Positions 18,413 to 26,853 of a stretch of 64,000 nt of DNA are shown here, in pieces. How positions within the stretch are numbered: the first letter of the stretch is position 1; the number at the start of each line of letters is the position of its first letter. Source of the DNA: AC-37 sp036386455 (GTDB lineage Bacteria > Actinomycetota > Thermoleophilia > Solirubrobacterales > Thermoleophilaceae); NCBI GenBank assembly GCA_036386455.1, contig DASVVS010000119.1:55025-119024 (forward strand), given 5' to 3'. The position numbers and the translations under genes were made by a program. Below the pieces are notes generated by a model. The model ran no database searches. It saw nothing but the letters and a program-made list of their open reading frames with translations, and was not told the DNA's origin.

Positions 18413-18477
18413 GCAGTCGTCCTCACAATAGCTTTTCGATTTCGCTTAGGGGCCTCCTCTGCAAAGCTGCACGATCG

Positions 18478-20094
18478 ATGGCAGTCACCGCACGTCGCCT
18501 GAAGTTCTGGGGCTGGGGCTACGAGGACCAGCAGCCGTCGCACGAGCAGGTGCGGGAGGCCGCCGCCGGCATGCGCGCGCACCTCGGGCTGGAGCCGCTC
18601 GAGCCGGAACGGCCGGTCGGGCTGGACGATCTCGAGCTGCGCGCGCCGCGGCTCGATCCGCCGGCCTCGCTCGCCGAGATCTGCACGACCGACACCTACG
18701 AGCGGGCGCTGCGCTCGGTGGGCCGCGGCTACCGCGACATCGTGCGCGCGATGCGCGGCCGGCTCGACCATCCGCCGGACGTGGTGGCGCGCCCGCGCAA
18801 CGAGGCCGAGGTGGAGGCCGTGCTCTCCTGGTGCGCCGACGCGAACGCCGCGGCGATCCCGTTCGGCGGCGGCACGAGCGTGGTGGGCGGCGTGGAGCCG
18901 CGCGTGGGCGACGGCTACGCGGGCGCGGTCACGATCGACCTGCGCGCGCTCGACCGCGTGCTGGAGGTGGACGGCGAGTCCCAGGCCGCGCGCATCCAGG
19001 CGGGCGCGACCGGCCCCGGTCTCGAGGAGCAGCTCCGCGAGCACGATCTGACGCTGCGCCACTTCCCGCAGTCGTTCGAGTACTCCACGCTCGGCGGGTG
19101 GGTGGTCACGCGCGCGGGCGGGCACTTCGCCACGCGGCTCACGCACATCGACGACCTGGTGGAGTCGGTGCGCGCGATCACGCCGGCCGGCGAGTGGGAG
19201 AGCCGGCGGCTGCCGGGCTCCGGCGCCGGGCCGAGCCCCGACCGGCTGATGGTCGGCTCCGAGGGGATCCTGGGCGTGGTGACCGAGGCGTGGATGCGGG
19301 TGCGCCCGCGCCCGGTCTGGCGCTCCTCCGCCTCGGTGCGGTTCGCGAGCTTCGAGGCGGGCGCCGCGGCCGTGCGCGCCCTCTCGCAGTCCGGCCTCGA
19401 CCCGGCCAACTGCCGCCTGCTCGACCCCGGCGAGGCCGCCCTGACCGGCGCCGCGGGCGACGGCAGCGCGCTGCTCGTGCTCGGCTTCGAGTCCGCCGAC
19501 CACCCGCTCGAGCCGTGGATGGACCGGGCGCTGGAGCTGGCCGGCGACCACGGTGGCTCGTGCCCGGAGGGGCCGCGCCACCGCGGTCCGGGCTCCGGCG
19601 ACGGCGCGCGCACCGAGGGCGAGGGCGCGTGGCGGCAGGCGTTCGTCGCGGCGCCGTACCTGCGCGACACGATGATCCTCGCGGGCGTGTTCAGCGAGAC
19701 GTTCGAGACCGCGATCACGTGGGACCGGCTCGAGGCGTTCGTCGCGGGCGTGCGCGAGCGGACCGAGGAGGCGCTGCGCGACGTCTGCGGCGGGGGCACG
19801 GTCACCTGCCGCTTCACGCACGTCTACCCCGACGGCCCGGCGCCGTACTTCACGATCCTCGCGCCCGCCAACCGCGGCGCCGAGCTCGAGCAGTGGGACG
19901 CGGTGAAGGGCGCCGCCTCGGACGCGGTGATCGCCGCCGGCGGCACGATCACCCACCACCACGCGGTCGGCCGCGACCACCGCCCGTGGTACGACCGCCA
20001 GCGTCCCGAGGCGTTCGCCCGGGCGCTCCGGGCCGCCAAGGCCGAGCTCGACCCGCGCGGGATCCTCAACCCCGGAGTGCTGATCGACCCATGA
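18478..20094 (+). CDS. FAD-binding oxidase, alkyldihydroxyacetonephosphate synthase (AGPS)-like
   Basis: The 538-residue protein has a PCMH-type FAD-binding domain (PFGGGTSVVGG near residue 130, HFPQSFEYSTLGGWV near 200, GSEGILGVVTEA near 260) and a C-terminal cap. Several stretches resemble eukaryotic AGPS, including the triple-His loop THHHAVGRDHRPWY near the C-terminus, which holds catalytic residues in AGPS. AGPS swaps the acyl chain of acyl-DHAP for a fatty alcohol and makes the ether bond of ether lipids. A glycolate or lactate oxidase-like role in the same superfamily is the alternative. It heads an operon with OsmC, hexapeptide and metallo-beta-lactamase genes, each overlapping the last. 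Confidence 0.78.
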   Translation: MAVTARRLKFWGWGYEDQQPSHEQVREAAAGMRAHLGLEPLEPERPVGLDDLELRAPRLDPPASLAEICTTDTYERALRSVGRGYRDIVRAMRGRLDHPPDVVARPRNEAEVEAVLSWCADANAAAIPFGGGTSVVGGVEPRVGDGYAGAVTIDLRALDRVLEVDGESQAARIQAGATGPGLEEQLREHDLTLRHFPQSFEYSTLGGWVVTRAGGHFATRLTHIDDLVESVRAITPAGEWESRRLPGSGAGPSPDRLMVGSEGILGVVTEAWMRVRPRPVWRSSASVRFASFEAGAAAVRALSQSGLDPANCRLLDPGEAALTGAAGDGSALLVLGFESADHPLEPWMDRALELAGDHGGSCPEGPRHRGPGSGDGARTEGEGAWRQAFVAAPYLRDTMILAGVFSETFETAITWDRLEAFVAGVRERTEEALRDVCGGGTVTCRFTHVYPDGPAPYFTILAPANRGAELEQWDAVKGAASDAVIAAGGTITHHHAVGRDHRPWYDRQRPEAFARALRAAKAELDPRGILNPGVLIDP

Positions 20095-20555
20095 GCCGAG
20101 TGCACACCTACAACACGCGACTGGAGTGGAGCGGCTCGACGGGGGTCGGCTACGACGACTACGACCGCACCCACACGGTCAGCGCCGGGCGTGTCGAGGT
20201 CGGCCTCGAGCTGAGCTCCGACCCGGCCTTCCTCGGCGACCCGCGCATGCTCAACCCCGAGCAGCTGCTCCTGGCGGCGGCGTCCTCCTGCCAGCTCCTC
20301 TCGTTCCTCGCGGCCGCCGCCCGCTCGCGCATCGACGTGCTCGAGTACAGCGACGACGCCGAGGGCACCATGGACGAGTCCGAGCGCCCGCCGTGGGTGC
20401 AGCGGATCGTGTTGCGGCCGCGGATCGTGGTGGGGCCGGGGACCGACGAGGAGCGCGTGCGGCGCCTGGTCCAGCTCGGCCACGAGCACTGCTTCATCGC
20501 CAACTCGCTGAAGTCGGAGATCGTGATCGAGGCCGAGATCGAGGTGCGCTCGTGA
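20091..20555 (+). CDS. OsmC family peroxiredoxin-like protein
   Basis: The 154-residue protein shows the two active-site Cys of the OsmC/Ohr family: Cys67 in AAASSCQLLSFL and Cys134 in LGHEHCFIANSL, the latter followed by the family NSLKSEI ending. These enzymes reduce organic hydroperoxides through a Cys disulfide cycle. ATG overlaps the preceding stop as ATGA, so it is co-translated with the AGPS-like oxidase, which may produce peroxide in its reoxidation step; this functional link is inference. The stop overlaps the next GTG. Confidence 0.82.
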   Translation: MSRVHTYNTRLEWSGSTGVGYDDYDRTHTVSAGRVEVGLELSSDPAFLGDPRMLNPEQLLLAAASSCQLLSFLAAAARSRIDVLEYSDDAEGTMDESERPPWVQRIVLRPRIVVGPGTDEERVRRLVQLGHEHCFIANSLKSEIVIEAEIEVRS

Positions 20556-21163
20556 TCGTCGAGCACCGCGGGGCCACGCCCGAGATAGCGGACGACGTGT
20601 ACGTGGCGCCGAACGCGGTCGTCTCCGGCGACGTGCACATCGGCGCGGGCAGCCGGATCCTGTTCGGCGCGGTGATCACGGCGGAGGGCGGCCCGGTGCG
20701 GATCGGCGAGCGCTGCGTGGTGATGGAGAACGCCGTGATCCGCGGGCGCACGGGTTACAGGGCGACGCTCGGCGACCACGTCCTGATCGGCCCGCACGCG
20801 CACGTGAACGGGGCGATCGTCGGCGACGACGCGTTCATCGCCACCAACGCCGCCGTCTTCCCGGGCGCGCGCGTGGGCGCCCGCGCGACGATCCGGATCG
20901 GCGGCGTGCTGCACGTGAACAGCCGCCTGCCGGACGACCGGTTCGTGCCGATCAACTGGGTCGCGGTGGGGGACCCCGCGGCGATCCTCCCGCCGGACCG
21001 CCACGACGAGATCTGGGCGATCCAGAAGCGGCTCGACTTCCCGGGCACGGTGTTCGGCGTGAGCCGCTCGGACCGGCCGGGCGAGTCGCACATGCCGGAG
21101 GCGATGGCGCGCTACTCGCGGTGGCTCGGCGAGCACCGCTCCGACCGCGTCGTCGAGGAGTGA
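20552..21163 (+). CDS. Left-handed beta-helix hexapeptide protein, gamma-carbonic-anhydrase-like
   Basis: The 203-residue protein has regular hexapeptide repeats ([LIV]-G-x-x-x-x, for example VYVAPNAVVSGDVHIGAGSR and FIATNAAVFPGARVGARATI), which form a trimeric left-handed beta helix, plus a C-terminal helix. It is closest in layout to gamma-carbonic anhydrases (YrdA/PaaY group), but the positions I align with the zinc His residues read Pro and Asn (IGPHAHVNG), and the first site is also not His, so carbonic anhydrase activity is doubtful. It could be an acyltransferase-like or scaffold protein. GTG 20552 overlaps the OsmC stop; its stop overlaps the next GTG. Confidence 0.72.
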   Translation: MIVEHRGATPEIADDVYVAPNAVVSGDVHIGAGSRILFGAVITAEGGPVRIGERCVVMENAVIRGRTGYRATLGDHVLIGPHAHVNGAIVGDDAFIATNAAVFPGARVGARATIRIGGVLHVNSRLPDDRFVPINWVAVGDPAAILPPDRHDEIWAIQKRLDFPGTVFGVSRSDRPGESHMPEAMARYSRWLGEHRSDRVVEE

Positions 21164-22164
21164 AGCGCAAGCGCGAGATCGCGCGCGCGGACCGCGTGCT
21201 GCCGGGCGTGTGGCGGCTGCGGCTGCCCCTGCCGTGGGCCGGCGTGCCGCACGTGAACGCGTGGGCGCTCGCCGCCGGCAACGGCGTGGTGCTCGTGGAC
21301 ACGGGCATCGGCGGCGCGGGCGGGATGAAGCAGCTCGAGCTGGCGATGTCGCAGGCCGGGCTGCGGGTCGAGCACGTGCGGCTGCTCGTCTGCACGCACG
21401 CGCACTCCGACCACTACGGGCTGGCCGGCCCGATCGTCGACGCCGCCGGCTGCGAGCTGTGGATGCACCCCAACCACGAGCACATGACCTCGCGCGCGAA
21501 CGACCCCGACAAGATGCTCGACCGCCGGATCGAGGTGGCGCGCCAGAGCGGCGTGCCGGACGAGATCCTCGAGGGCTACGAGTCGCGCCGCGGCGAGGGG
21601 ATAGGGATCGACCGCGTGGTGCTGCCGGACCGCGATCTCCTGCCGGGCGTGGAGATCGAGACCGACCACGGCGTATGGCAGGTGCACGAGACGCCCGGCC
21701 ACGCGCCGTCGCACGTCTGCCTGCACCAGCCCGACCGCGGCCTGCTGCTGTCGGGCGACCATCTGCTCGGCCGCGTCTCGCTCTACTACGACTACGGCTA
21801 CAGCCCGGACCCGGCGGGCGAGTTCCTGGCGAGCATGGACGTGGTCGACGCGCTCGACGCCCAGCTCTGCCTCGCCGGCCACGCGCGCCCGTTCCGCGAC
21901 GTGCGCGCGCACGTGGAGGCCAACCGCAAGACGGTGAACGAGCGAGTCGAGCTGGTGCGCACCGCGCTGCGCGAGGGCGCGAAGACGCCGTTCGAGGTCG
22001 TGCCGACGCTGGTCGGGACCGACGAGCTCACGCCGATCCTCCTCAACTGGGGCCTGAACGAGGCGCTCTGCTACCTGCGCTACCTGGAGCTGCGCGACGG
22101 GGTGCGGAAGGTCGAGGGCGGCGACTCGGACGCCGAGCCGGACCGCTACGCCCTCGTGGCCTAG
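21160..22164 (+). CDS. Metallo-beta-lactamase fold hydrolase
   Basis: The 334-residue MBL-fold protein starts at GTG 21160, overlapping the previous stop. The first metal motif is THAHSDHYG, followed by TPGHAPSH, SGDHLLG and a distal LAGHARPF, giving the complete two-metal ligand set. A C-terminal helical region of about 100 residues (VNERVELVRTALREGAKTPF) matches the winged-helix-like tail of LACTB2/glyoxalase II-type members. The substrate may be a thioester or a phosphodiester and is not identifiable. It closes the AGPS-like/OsmC/hexapeptide/MBL operon. Its TAG stop lies inside a CTAG shared with the stop of the convergent gene. Confidence 0.8.
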   Translation: MKRKREIARADRVLPGVWRLRLPLPWAGVPHVNAWALAAGNGVVLVDTGIGGAGGMKQLELAMSQAGLRVEHVRLLVCTHAHSDHYGLAGPIVDAAGCELWMHPNHEHMTSRANDPDKMLDRRIEVARQSGVPDEILEGYESRRGEGIGIDRVVLPDRDLLPGVEIETDHGVWQVHETPGHAPSHVCLHQPDRGLLLSGDHLLGRVSLYYDYGYSPDPAGEFLASMDVVDALDAQLCLAGHARPFRDVRAHVEANRKTVNERVELVRTALREGAKTPFEVVPTLVGTDELTPILLNWGLNEALCYLRYLELRDGVRKVEGGDSDAEPDRYALVA

Positions 22165-23429
22165 CGCGTGTCGCGCGGCCTCGCGCGCCGGTAGACCTGC
22201 TCGCAGTCGTCGGCCACGGCGTCGTCCGGGTCCACGACCGCGGTGTCCCCGCCCGCGCCGCACACCACCCGCTCGCGCACGCGGTCGCGCGCCTCGATCA
22301 CGTCGTTGCCCGCCCCGCCCGAGAACGAGTCGCGGTGCTTGCCGCCGACCAGCTCGTCCACGCCGTCGCCGCCCTTGAGGCGGTCCTCGCCCAGCTCGCC
22401 GACGAGGCAGTCGTCGCCGTCGCCGCCGATGAGCACGTCGTCCCCGCCGCCGCCGCGGATCCGGTCGCCGGCGGGCGAGCCCCTGAGGGTCTCGAACCGC
22501 ACGCTTCCCACCAGCGGGTTGCTGCATTCGCCCGGCTTCGGCGGGTTGCTGCCGGGCACGACGCCCCAGTCCGGATGGATGTCTTCACCCGGGCCGGAGG
22601 TGAGCGGGACGGTGGCGCTGCCGTCGAAGTTCGCCGTCGCCAGGTCACCGTGCAGGCTGTGCACGACCCGGTCGCCGGCCGGAGACCAGGCGATGCCCTG
22701 ATAGCGGACGTCCTCGATCAGGAGGCCGTAGTAGGTGTCCTCGCCGCCTGCGTGCACCACCCAGCCGGCCGACGTGCGCTCCGGTCGCGGCGCCATCCCC
22801 CAGTCGGCGATCACGCGCTTGCCCTCGGGCGAGTAGGACGGGCGGCTGTAGCCGCCCTCGTGGCTCTCGGAGACCAGCCGCTGGCGGCCCGACGGGAGGG
22901 CGAGCTCGGAGGCGCCGGCGGCGGTCTGCGCGATCAGCCGGTCGCCGCGCGGGTGCCACGACGGGAACGCCCAGAGCTCCGTGCCCGGCAGCTTGAGGAT
23001 CGCGCCCGAGCGGAGGTCGGCCAGGTAGAGGGTGATCGAGGTGCTGCCCACGCGCGTGAACACGAGGCGCCCGCCGGCCGGATCCCAAGCGGGCGCGGCA
23101 TCGACCGCCGGCGGCACCGTGACCCGCCGCTCGCCCTGGCCGTCCGCGCCGATCACGTAGACGTCGCTGTTGCCCTCGCGCACGCTCGTGAACGCGATCC
23201 GCGTCCCGTCGGGCGACCACGCCGGGTCGCGGTCCTCGTACGCGTTGCTCGTGACCTGGGCGAGCCCGCTCCCGTCGGGGTCCACGGTGTAGATCTCGAA
23301 GTCGCCGTCGCGGTCGGAGGCGAACGCGATGCGCCCGTTCTGGCCGGGGAACGCGGCGTGGGAGGCCGCCGGCATGGCCGCCGCCGCGAGTACCGCGCAC
23401 AGTGCGATCGCCCCCCGCACGCGCGGCAA
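22161..23429 (-). CDS. Secreted TolB-like beta-propeller with C-terminal RTX-type calcium repeats
   Basis: A signal peptide (about residues 1-25, ending SHA) precedes some 280 residues of TolB/WD40-like PD40 repeats with the recurrent motif WSPDGTRIAFTS and variants. After residue 320 there is a run of five or so RTX nonapeptides of the form GGxGxDxL (GGGGDDVLIGGDGDDCLVG), which bind calcium outside the cell. The two modules on one chain suggest a surface or extracellular binding protein; no enzyme motif is present. Three Cys in the C-terminal part may form disulfides. It converges with the MBL gene, sharing CTAG. Confidence 0.75.
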   Translation of the reverse strand: MPRVRGAIALCAVLAAAAMPAASHAAFPGQNGRIAFASDRDGDFEIYTVDPDGSGLAQVTSNAYEDRDPAWSPDGTRIAFTSVREGNSDVYVIGADGQGERRVTVPPAVDAAPAWDPAGGRLVFTRVGSTSITLYLADLRSGAILKLPGTELWAFPSWHPRGDRLIAQTAAGASELALPSGRQRLVSESHEGGYSRPSYSPEGKRVIADWGMAPRPERTSAGWVVHAGGEDTYYGLLIEDVRYQGIAWSPAGDRVVHSLHGDLATANFDGSATVPLTSGPGEDIHPDWGVVPGSNPPKPGECSNPLVGSVRFETLRGSPAGDRIRGGGGDDVLIGGDGDDCLVGELGEDRLKGGDGVDELVGGKHRDSFSGGAGNDVIEARDRVRERVVCGAGGDTAVVDPDDAVADDCEQVYRRARPRDTR

Positions 23430-23510
23430 GCTACTACCTCCGCGCGGCCAGCGGGTGCAGCGCTCGTAGGCCCCGTCCGGGTGCTGGATCGACTTGGGCG
23501 TTCACGCCAG

Positions 23511-23539
23511 TTGCCGCGGGACGGCGGTTCGCTTAAGGT
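23511..23539 (+). promoter_or_regulatory. Candidate promoter for the NdpA-like/membrane-protein pair
   Basis: TTGCCG (-35) and TAAGGT (-10) are separated by 17 bases. The -10 ends 8 bases before ATG 23548, so the transcript may begin at or next to the start codon; no Shine-Dalgarno sequence is seen. It lies in the 118-base gap that also serves the divergent TolB/RTX gene. Confidence 0.45.
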
Positions 23540-23547
23540 CGCTCGCA

Positions 23548-24447
23548 ATGGCGATCGACCTCATGTCCGTCAGCAACGTGAGCCGGACGGGGCCCGTGCC
23601 GACGTGCACCGACCAATCGCCGCCGAGCATGGTCGAGCAGTTCCTCGAGGAGCACGTGGACAAGCTGCGCTCCAAAGCCGCCGAGGACGGAACCGGGCCG
23701 GCCAGCTTCGACGGGTCGCACGGCAAGGCCGACTTCCAGGCGCTGCTCACGGGCAGCAAGGCGGACTTCATGAAGGCCGCCCAGCATCTCGCGACCGAGC
23801 TCCACACGGCGATGGGCAAGACGGGGAACGCGGCGGACGGGACGTTCGTGGTCCTGCGCCTCGACGGCGGGTCGACGGCCGCGGTCCTGAAGCTGCAGGT
23901 CATCAGCCCGCACGGGGGCTACCTGGACGCGCAGCAGCAGATCCAGGCGATCGAGAACCTGCTCGACGTCCCCGGTGGCCTCCAGAAGGGCGCGGTGGTC
24001 CCGGACCCGCGGAAGGACAGTGACGTGATCGTCGGCGACAAGCTCGGTGCCGACGCCTCGCTCTACTTCCTGCAGGCGCTCGGCGTCAGGCAGCACCAGA
24101 CCGCGTCCGCCGGGGCGCTCTCGCTCATGCGTATCGCCTCCGAGGTGATGCCCGGCAAGCACGCGGAGATAGCGCAGGCGGTGGCGGCGGCGCAGAACCA
24201 GCCGGTCAAGACGCTGATCGACAAACTCGAGCCCACGGCGGCGGAGCGAGTGCAGCTGTCCAGACGGCTGAACGAGGAGCGCCGGCCGATCGTCAAGGTG
24301 GACTCGACCGGGGTCAGGCTGACGCGAACGCTGAGCGGCGACGGCATCGAGATCAAGGGCCCGGTGACCGAGATGGACAAGCGGGTGAAGATCGACGGGA
24401 ACGTCGCCACGGTGACCTTCAGCAAGAAGCCGGAGTCGACCTTCTGA
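23548..24447 (+). CDS. NdpA/YejK-like nucleoid-associated protein (putative)
   Basis: The 299-residue protein follows the layout of 37-kDa nucleoid-associated proteins: an N-terminal segment with VEQFLEEHVDKLR, a helix with F-x-x-A-A-x-x-L-x-x-x-L, a strand pair GTFVVLRLDGGSTAAVLKLQ, the stretch LQKGAVVPDP, a DASLYFLQALGV helix near residue 170, and a C-terminal GIEIKGP...KRVKIDGNV strand region. The match is by pattern only and is distant. NdpA proteins bind DNA and can influence topoisomerases. The gene is followed by a membrane protein 62 bases later on the same strand, forming a likely two-gene unit. Codon use is slightly less biased than in neighbours, which would fit an accessory gene. 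Confidence 0.5.
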   Translation: MAIDLMSVSNVSRTGPVPTCTDQSPPSMVEQFLEEHVDKLRSKAAEDGTGPASFDGSHGKADFQALLTGSKADFMKAAQHLATELHTAMGKTGNAADGTFVVLRLDGGSTAAVLKLQVISPHGGYLDAQQQIQAIENLLDVPGGLQKGAVVPDPRKDSDVIVGDKLGADASLYFLQALGVRQHQTASAGALSLMRIASEVMPGKHAEIAQAVAAAQNQPVKTLIDKLEPTAAERVQLSRRLNEERRPIVKVDSTGVRLTRTLSGDGIEIKGPVTEMDKRVKIDGNVATVTFSKKPESTF

Positions 24448-24509
24448 ACGACGCCGCCGCCGTCCCCGCCGCCCGGGGCCTGCCCGAGCTCGAGAGGTGG
24501 TCCGGACGG

Positions 24510-25937
24510 ATGGGCGAGGAGCTCCAGGTCGAGCTCGACCAGTGCTGGGTCCGAGGCAGGGTGAAGCTCGAGCCCGGCAAGACGGGAGCCGAGATCGCGG
24601 CGCTGCCCGGACTCGGTATCGCCGTCGAGCTCAGCGTGGCGGAGGAGGACTGGCAGTTGAATGGCAGCGCGCCTGCCGGCGGCCCGATGACTCTGTCCGA
24701 GACGGGTCCGACGGAGGTCGTGGTCGTCCCGGCGGAGGTGGACGAGTACAGGGCGGCTCTGAAGGCGCGCGATCTCCCCGCGGCGCTCGCGCCCCTCGGT
24801 GACCGGCACATCCGCCTGGAACTGACGCTTGCGCACGACGCCACGAAGGCGGGCTTCCACTGGATCCGCGATGCCTCCGCGCTCGAGAGCGTCTTGAAGG
24901 GCAAGGACTGGCTCGCTCAGCTAGGACGCGTCTTCGCGGACGGTCAGCCGCAGACGATCGTCGTGGGCGAGGGCGCCGCGGCCTACGTTGCTGCCGGCGG
25001 CATCGTGATCCGTGGCCCGAACGCCACGGTCGCGGCGCCGACTCGCGGCCTCAGCGAGGCCGAGCGCGAGTTCCTGCAGGCACGGGAGCGCGCGGATCCG
25101 CCGGTGCCCGCGCCGCCGATGCTCAGGCCGACGGCGGCGGAGGGCCTGCAGGGTCTCGAGGAGACCCTCGCGGGACTGACCACCGCGATGACGTGGTACT
25201 GGCTGGCCGACAAGGTCGGGGAACGGGACGACGGGATCCAGGTCGTCTTCACCGGTGGCCGTGTCGCCAAGGCGACCCTGAAGCCGTCGGGCGGCGGCGA
25301 TGCGAAGGACGCGGTCGAGCTGTTCGACTTCGCCACGGCGGTCGACGACCCGCGGCGGCCAGAGGCGGTTCAGCAGGCGGTGGCGCTCGCGGTCTTCACC
25401 GATGCGGACCTGGGCACCGCGGCCGGGCCGGCTCTCGCGACGGCGAAGACGATCCTCGCGAACGTCGGGCGAGCCGACGTCGCCGAGGCGCTCGCGACCG
25501 AGCGCAACGTGCGCGATGCGGCGATCAGCGCCGCACGCGCGGCGAGCGAGGCCGCACGAGGGGCGGCCGGGAAGACGATGGAGCGCGTGATCCTCCAGAC
25601 CGGCGCCGCGGCGGGAATCCTGCTCGCGAACAGCAAGGCCGGACTCGACGACCACCTCGCCCAGCGTCTCCTGGCGGTGATCCTCGCGCTGCTCGTCCTG
25701 TCCGCCGTGCTGGCCTTCATGGTCGAGTACCGCGGCGCACGTTCGGCGCTCGCCTCGTTCAAGACCGACCTGAAGCTCTACGAGGGCACGCTCGGCACGG
25801 GAGCGATCAAGGGGATCGAGACCATGGCCACGGTGACGACCGCCGAGTCCACCATCACGCGCAGCCAGATCGCAACCGGGGTGATCCTGGCGATCGCCGT
25901 CCTCGTGGACCTCCTGGCGATCCTGGCGCTGGCGTGA
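24510..25937 (+). CDS. Uncharacterised protein with C-terminal membrane hairpin, partner of the NdpA-like gene
   Basis: I do not recognise this 475-residue protein. The first 190 residues are mixed alpha/beta and look soluble. A Pro-rich linker (about 197-208) leads to an Ala-rich helical region (about 300-375). Two strongly hydrophobic segments follow: residues about 388-408 (RLLAVILALLVLSAVLAFMV) and the last 22 residues (ending VLVDLLAILALA), separated by a roughly 45-residue loop. A large soluble region on a C-terminal two-helix anchor resembles membrane effectors of bacterial conflict systems, but that is inference. ATG 24510 is the first usable start; no clear ribosome binding site is seen. 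It follows the NdpA-like gene and converges with metF. Confidence 0.6.
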   Translation: MGEELQVELDQCWVRGRVKLEPGKTGAEIAALPGLGIAVELSVAEEDWQLNGSAPAGGPMTLSETGPTEVVVVPAEVDEYRAALKARDLPAALAPLGDRHIRLELTLAHDATKAGFHWIRDASALESVLKGKDWLAQLGRVFADGQPQTIVVGEGAAAYVAAGGIVIRGPNATVAAPTRGLSEAEREFLQARERADPPVPAPPMLRPTAAEGLQGLEETLAGLTTAMTWYWLADKVGERDDGIQVVFTGGRVAKATLKPSGGGDAKDAVELFDFATAVDDPRRPEAVQQAVALAVFTDADLGTAAGPALATAKTILANVGRADVAEALATERNVRDAAISAARAASEAARGAAGKTMERVILQTGAAAGILLANSKAGLDDHLAQRLLAVILALLVLSAVLAFMVEYRGARSALASFKTDLKLYEGTLGTGAIKGIETMATVTTAESTITRSQIATGVILAIAVLVDLLAILALA

Positions 25938-25947
25938 GCTCGCTGAG

Positions 25948-26844
25948 CTAGACCGCCTCGGCCACCCGATCCCACGGACGGGCGGCCCGCAGGGCGGCGA
26001 GGATCGAGCGCGTGGCGGGCGACTTGTTCAGCGTGTAGAAGTGGATGCCCGGCGCGCCGCGGGCCAGCAGGTCGGAGCACTGCAGCGTGGCGTAGGCCAC
26101 GCCCAGGTCCTTGACCGCGTCGGGGTCCTCGGAGCGGGCCGCCAGCTCGCGCTCGAAGTCGTCGGGGATGCTCGCCCCGCAGCGCTCGGTGAAGCGCTTG
26201 ACCTGCGCGTAGCCGGTCACGGGCATGATCCCGGGGATGATCGGGACGTCGATCCCGACCCCCCGCGCCTCGCGCACGAAGTCGAAGTACAGCTCGTTGT
26301 CGAAGAAGAGCTGGGTGATGAGGAAGCGCGCGCCCGCCTCGACCTTCTTCTTCAGGAAGCTCAGGTCCGACTCGAGGTCGGTCGCCTCGGGGTGGACCTC
26401 TGGGAAGCAGGCGGCGCCGATGGCGAAGTCGTAGTTGTCGGCGATCAGCGTGGCCAGCTCGGTGGAGTAGGCCAGGCCGCCCTCGGTCTTGACCCACTCG
26501 GTCTGGCCGTCGGGGGGGTCGCCGCGCAGGGCGAGCACGTTCTCGACGCCGGCGTCGCGCATCTCGTCGAGCGTGCCGCGCAGCTCGTCGACGGTCGCGC
26601 CGACGCACGTGAAGTGGGCCATCGCCTCGAGCCCGATCTGGCTCTTGATCCGCTTGACGATGCCGATCGTGCGGTCGCGCGTGGAGCCGCCGGCGCCGTA
26701 GGTGACCGACACGAACGCCGGCTCGTCGCGCTTCAGCTCCTCGAGCGCCGCCCACAGGTTGCGCTCGCCCTCCTCGGTCTTGGGGGGGAAGAACTCGAAC
26801 GAGAAGACCGGCCGCCGCTCCTCGAGAATCTCGTCGATTCGCAT
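25948..26844 (-). CDS. metF: 5,10-methylenetetrahydrofolate reductase
   Basis: The 298-residue TIM-barrel protein has the MetF hallmarks: FSFEFFPPKTEEGE at residues 13-26, the FAD-contacting VSVTYGAGGSTRDR, LALRGDPP near 123, and ITQLFFDNELYFDF near 185 with the folate-site residues. It reduces methylene-THF to methyl-THF for methionine synthesis. It is the last gene of a four-gene minus-strand operon whose upstream members are two small unknown proteins and a DUF559 protein, the gap to the nearest being 9 bases. No SAM or cobalamin riboswitch lies before it, so it depends on the upstream promoter or read-through. Confidence 0.93.
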   Translation of the reverse strand: MRIDEILEERRPVFSFEFFPPKTEEGERNLWAALEELKRDEPAFVSVTYGAGGSTRDRTIGIVKRIKSQIGLEAMAHFTCVGATVDELRGTLDEMRDAGVENVLALRGDPPDGQTEWVKTEGGLAYSTELATLIADNYDFAIGAACFPEVHPEATDLESDLSFLKKKVEAGARFLITQLFFDNELYFDFVREARGVGIDVPIIPGIMPVTGYAQVKRFTERCGASIPDDFERELAARSEDPDAVKDLGVAYATLQCSDLLARGAPGIHFYTLNKSPATRSILAALRAARPWDRVAEAV

Positions 26845-26853
26845 GGGTAGAGG

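Noticed and set aside
20552..21163. An active gamma-carbonic anhydrase
   Set aside because: The zinc-ligand His positions are not His in the alignment, so I only call it hexapeptide/gamma-CA-like.
23430..23547. A mobile element boundary or attachment site near the NdpA-like gene
   Set aside because: No integrase, terminal inverted repeat or target duplication is visible; the gap is an ordinary divergent promoter region.
26845..26853. A SAM or cobalamin riboswitch before metF
   Set aside because: There are only 9 bases between metF and the upstream gene, and no conserved riboswitch elements are seen.
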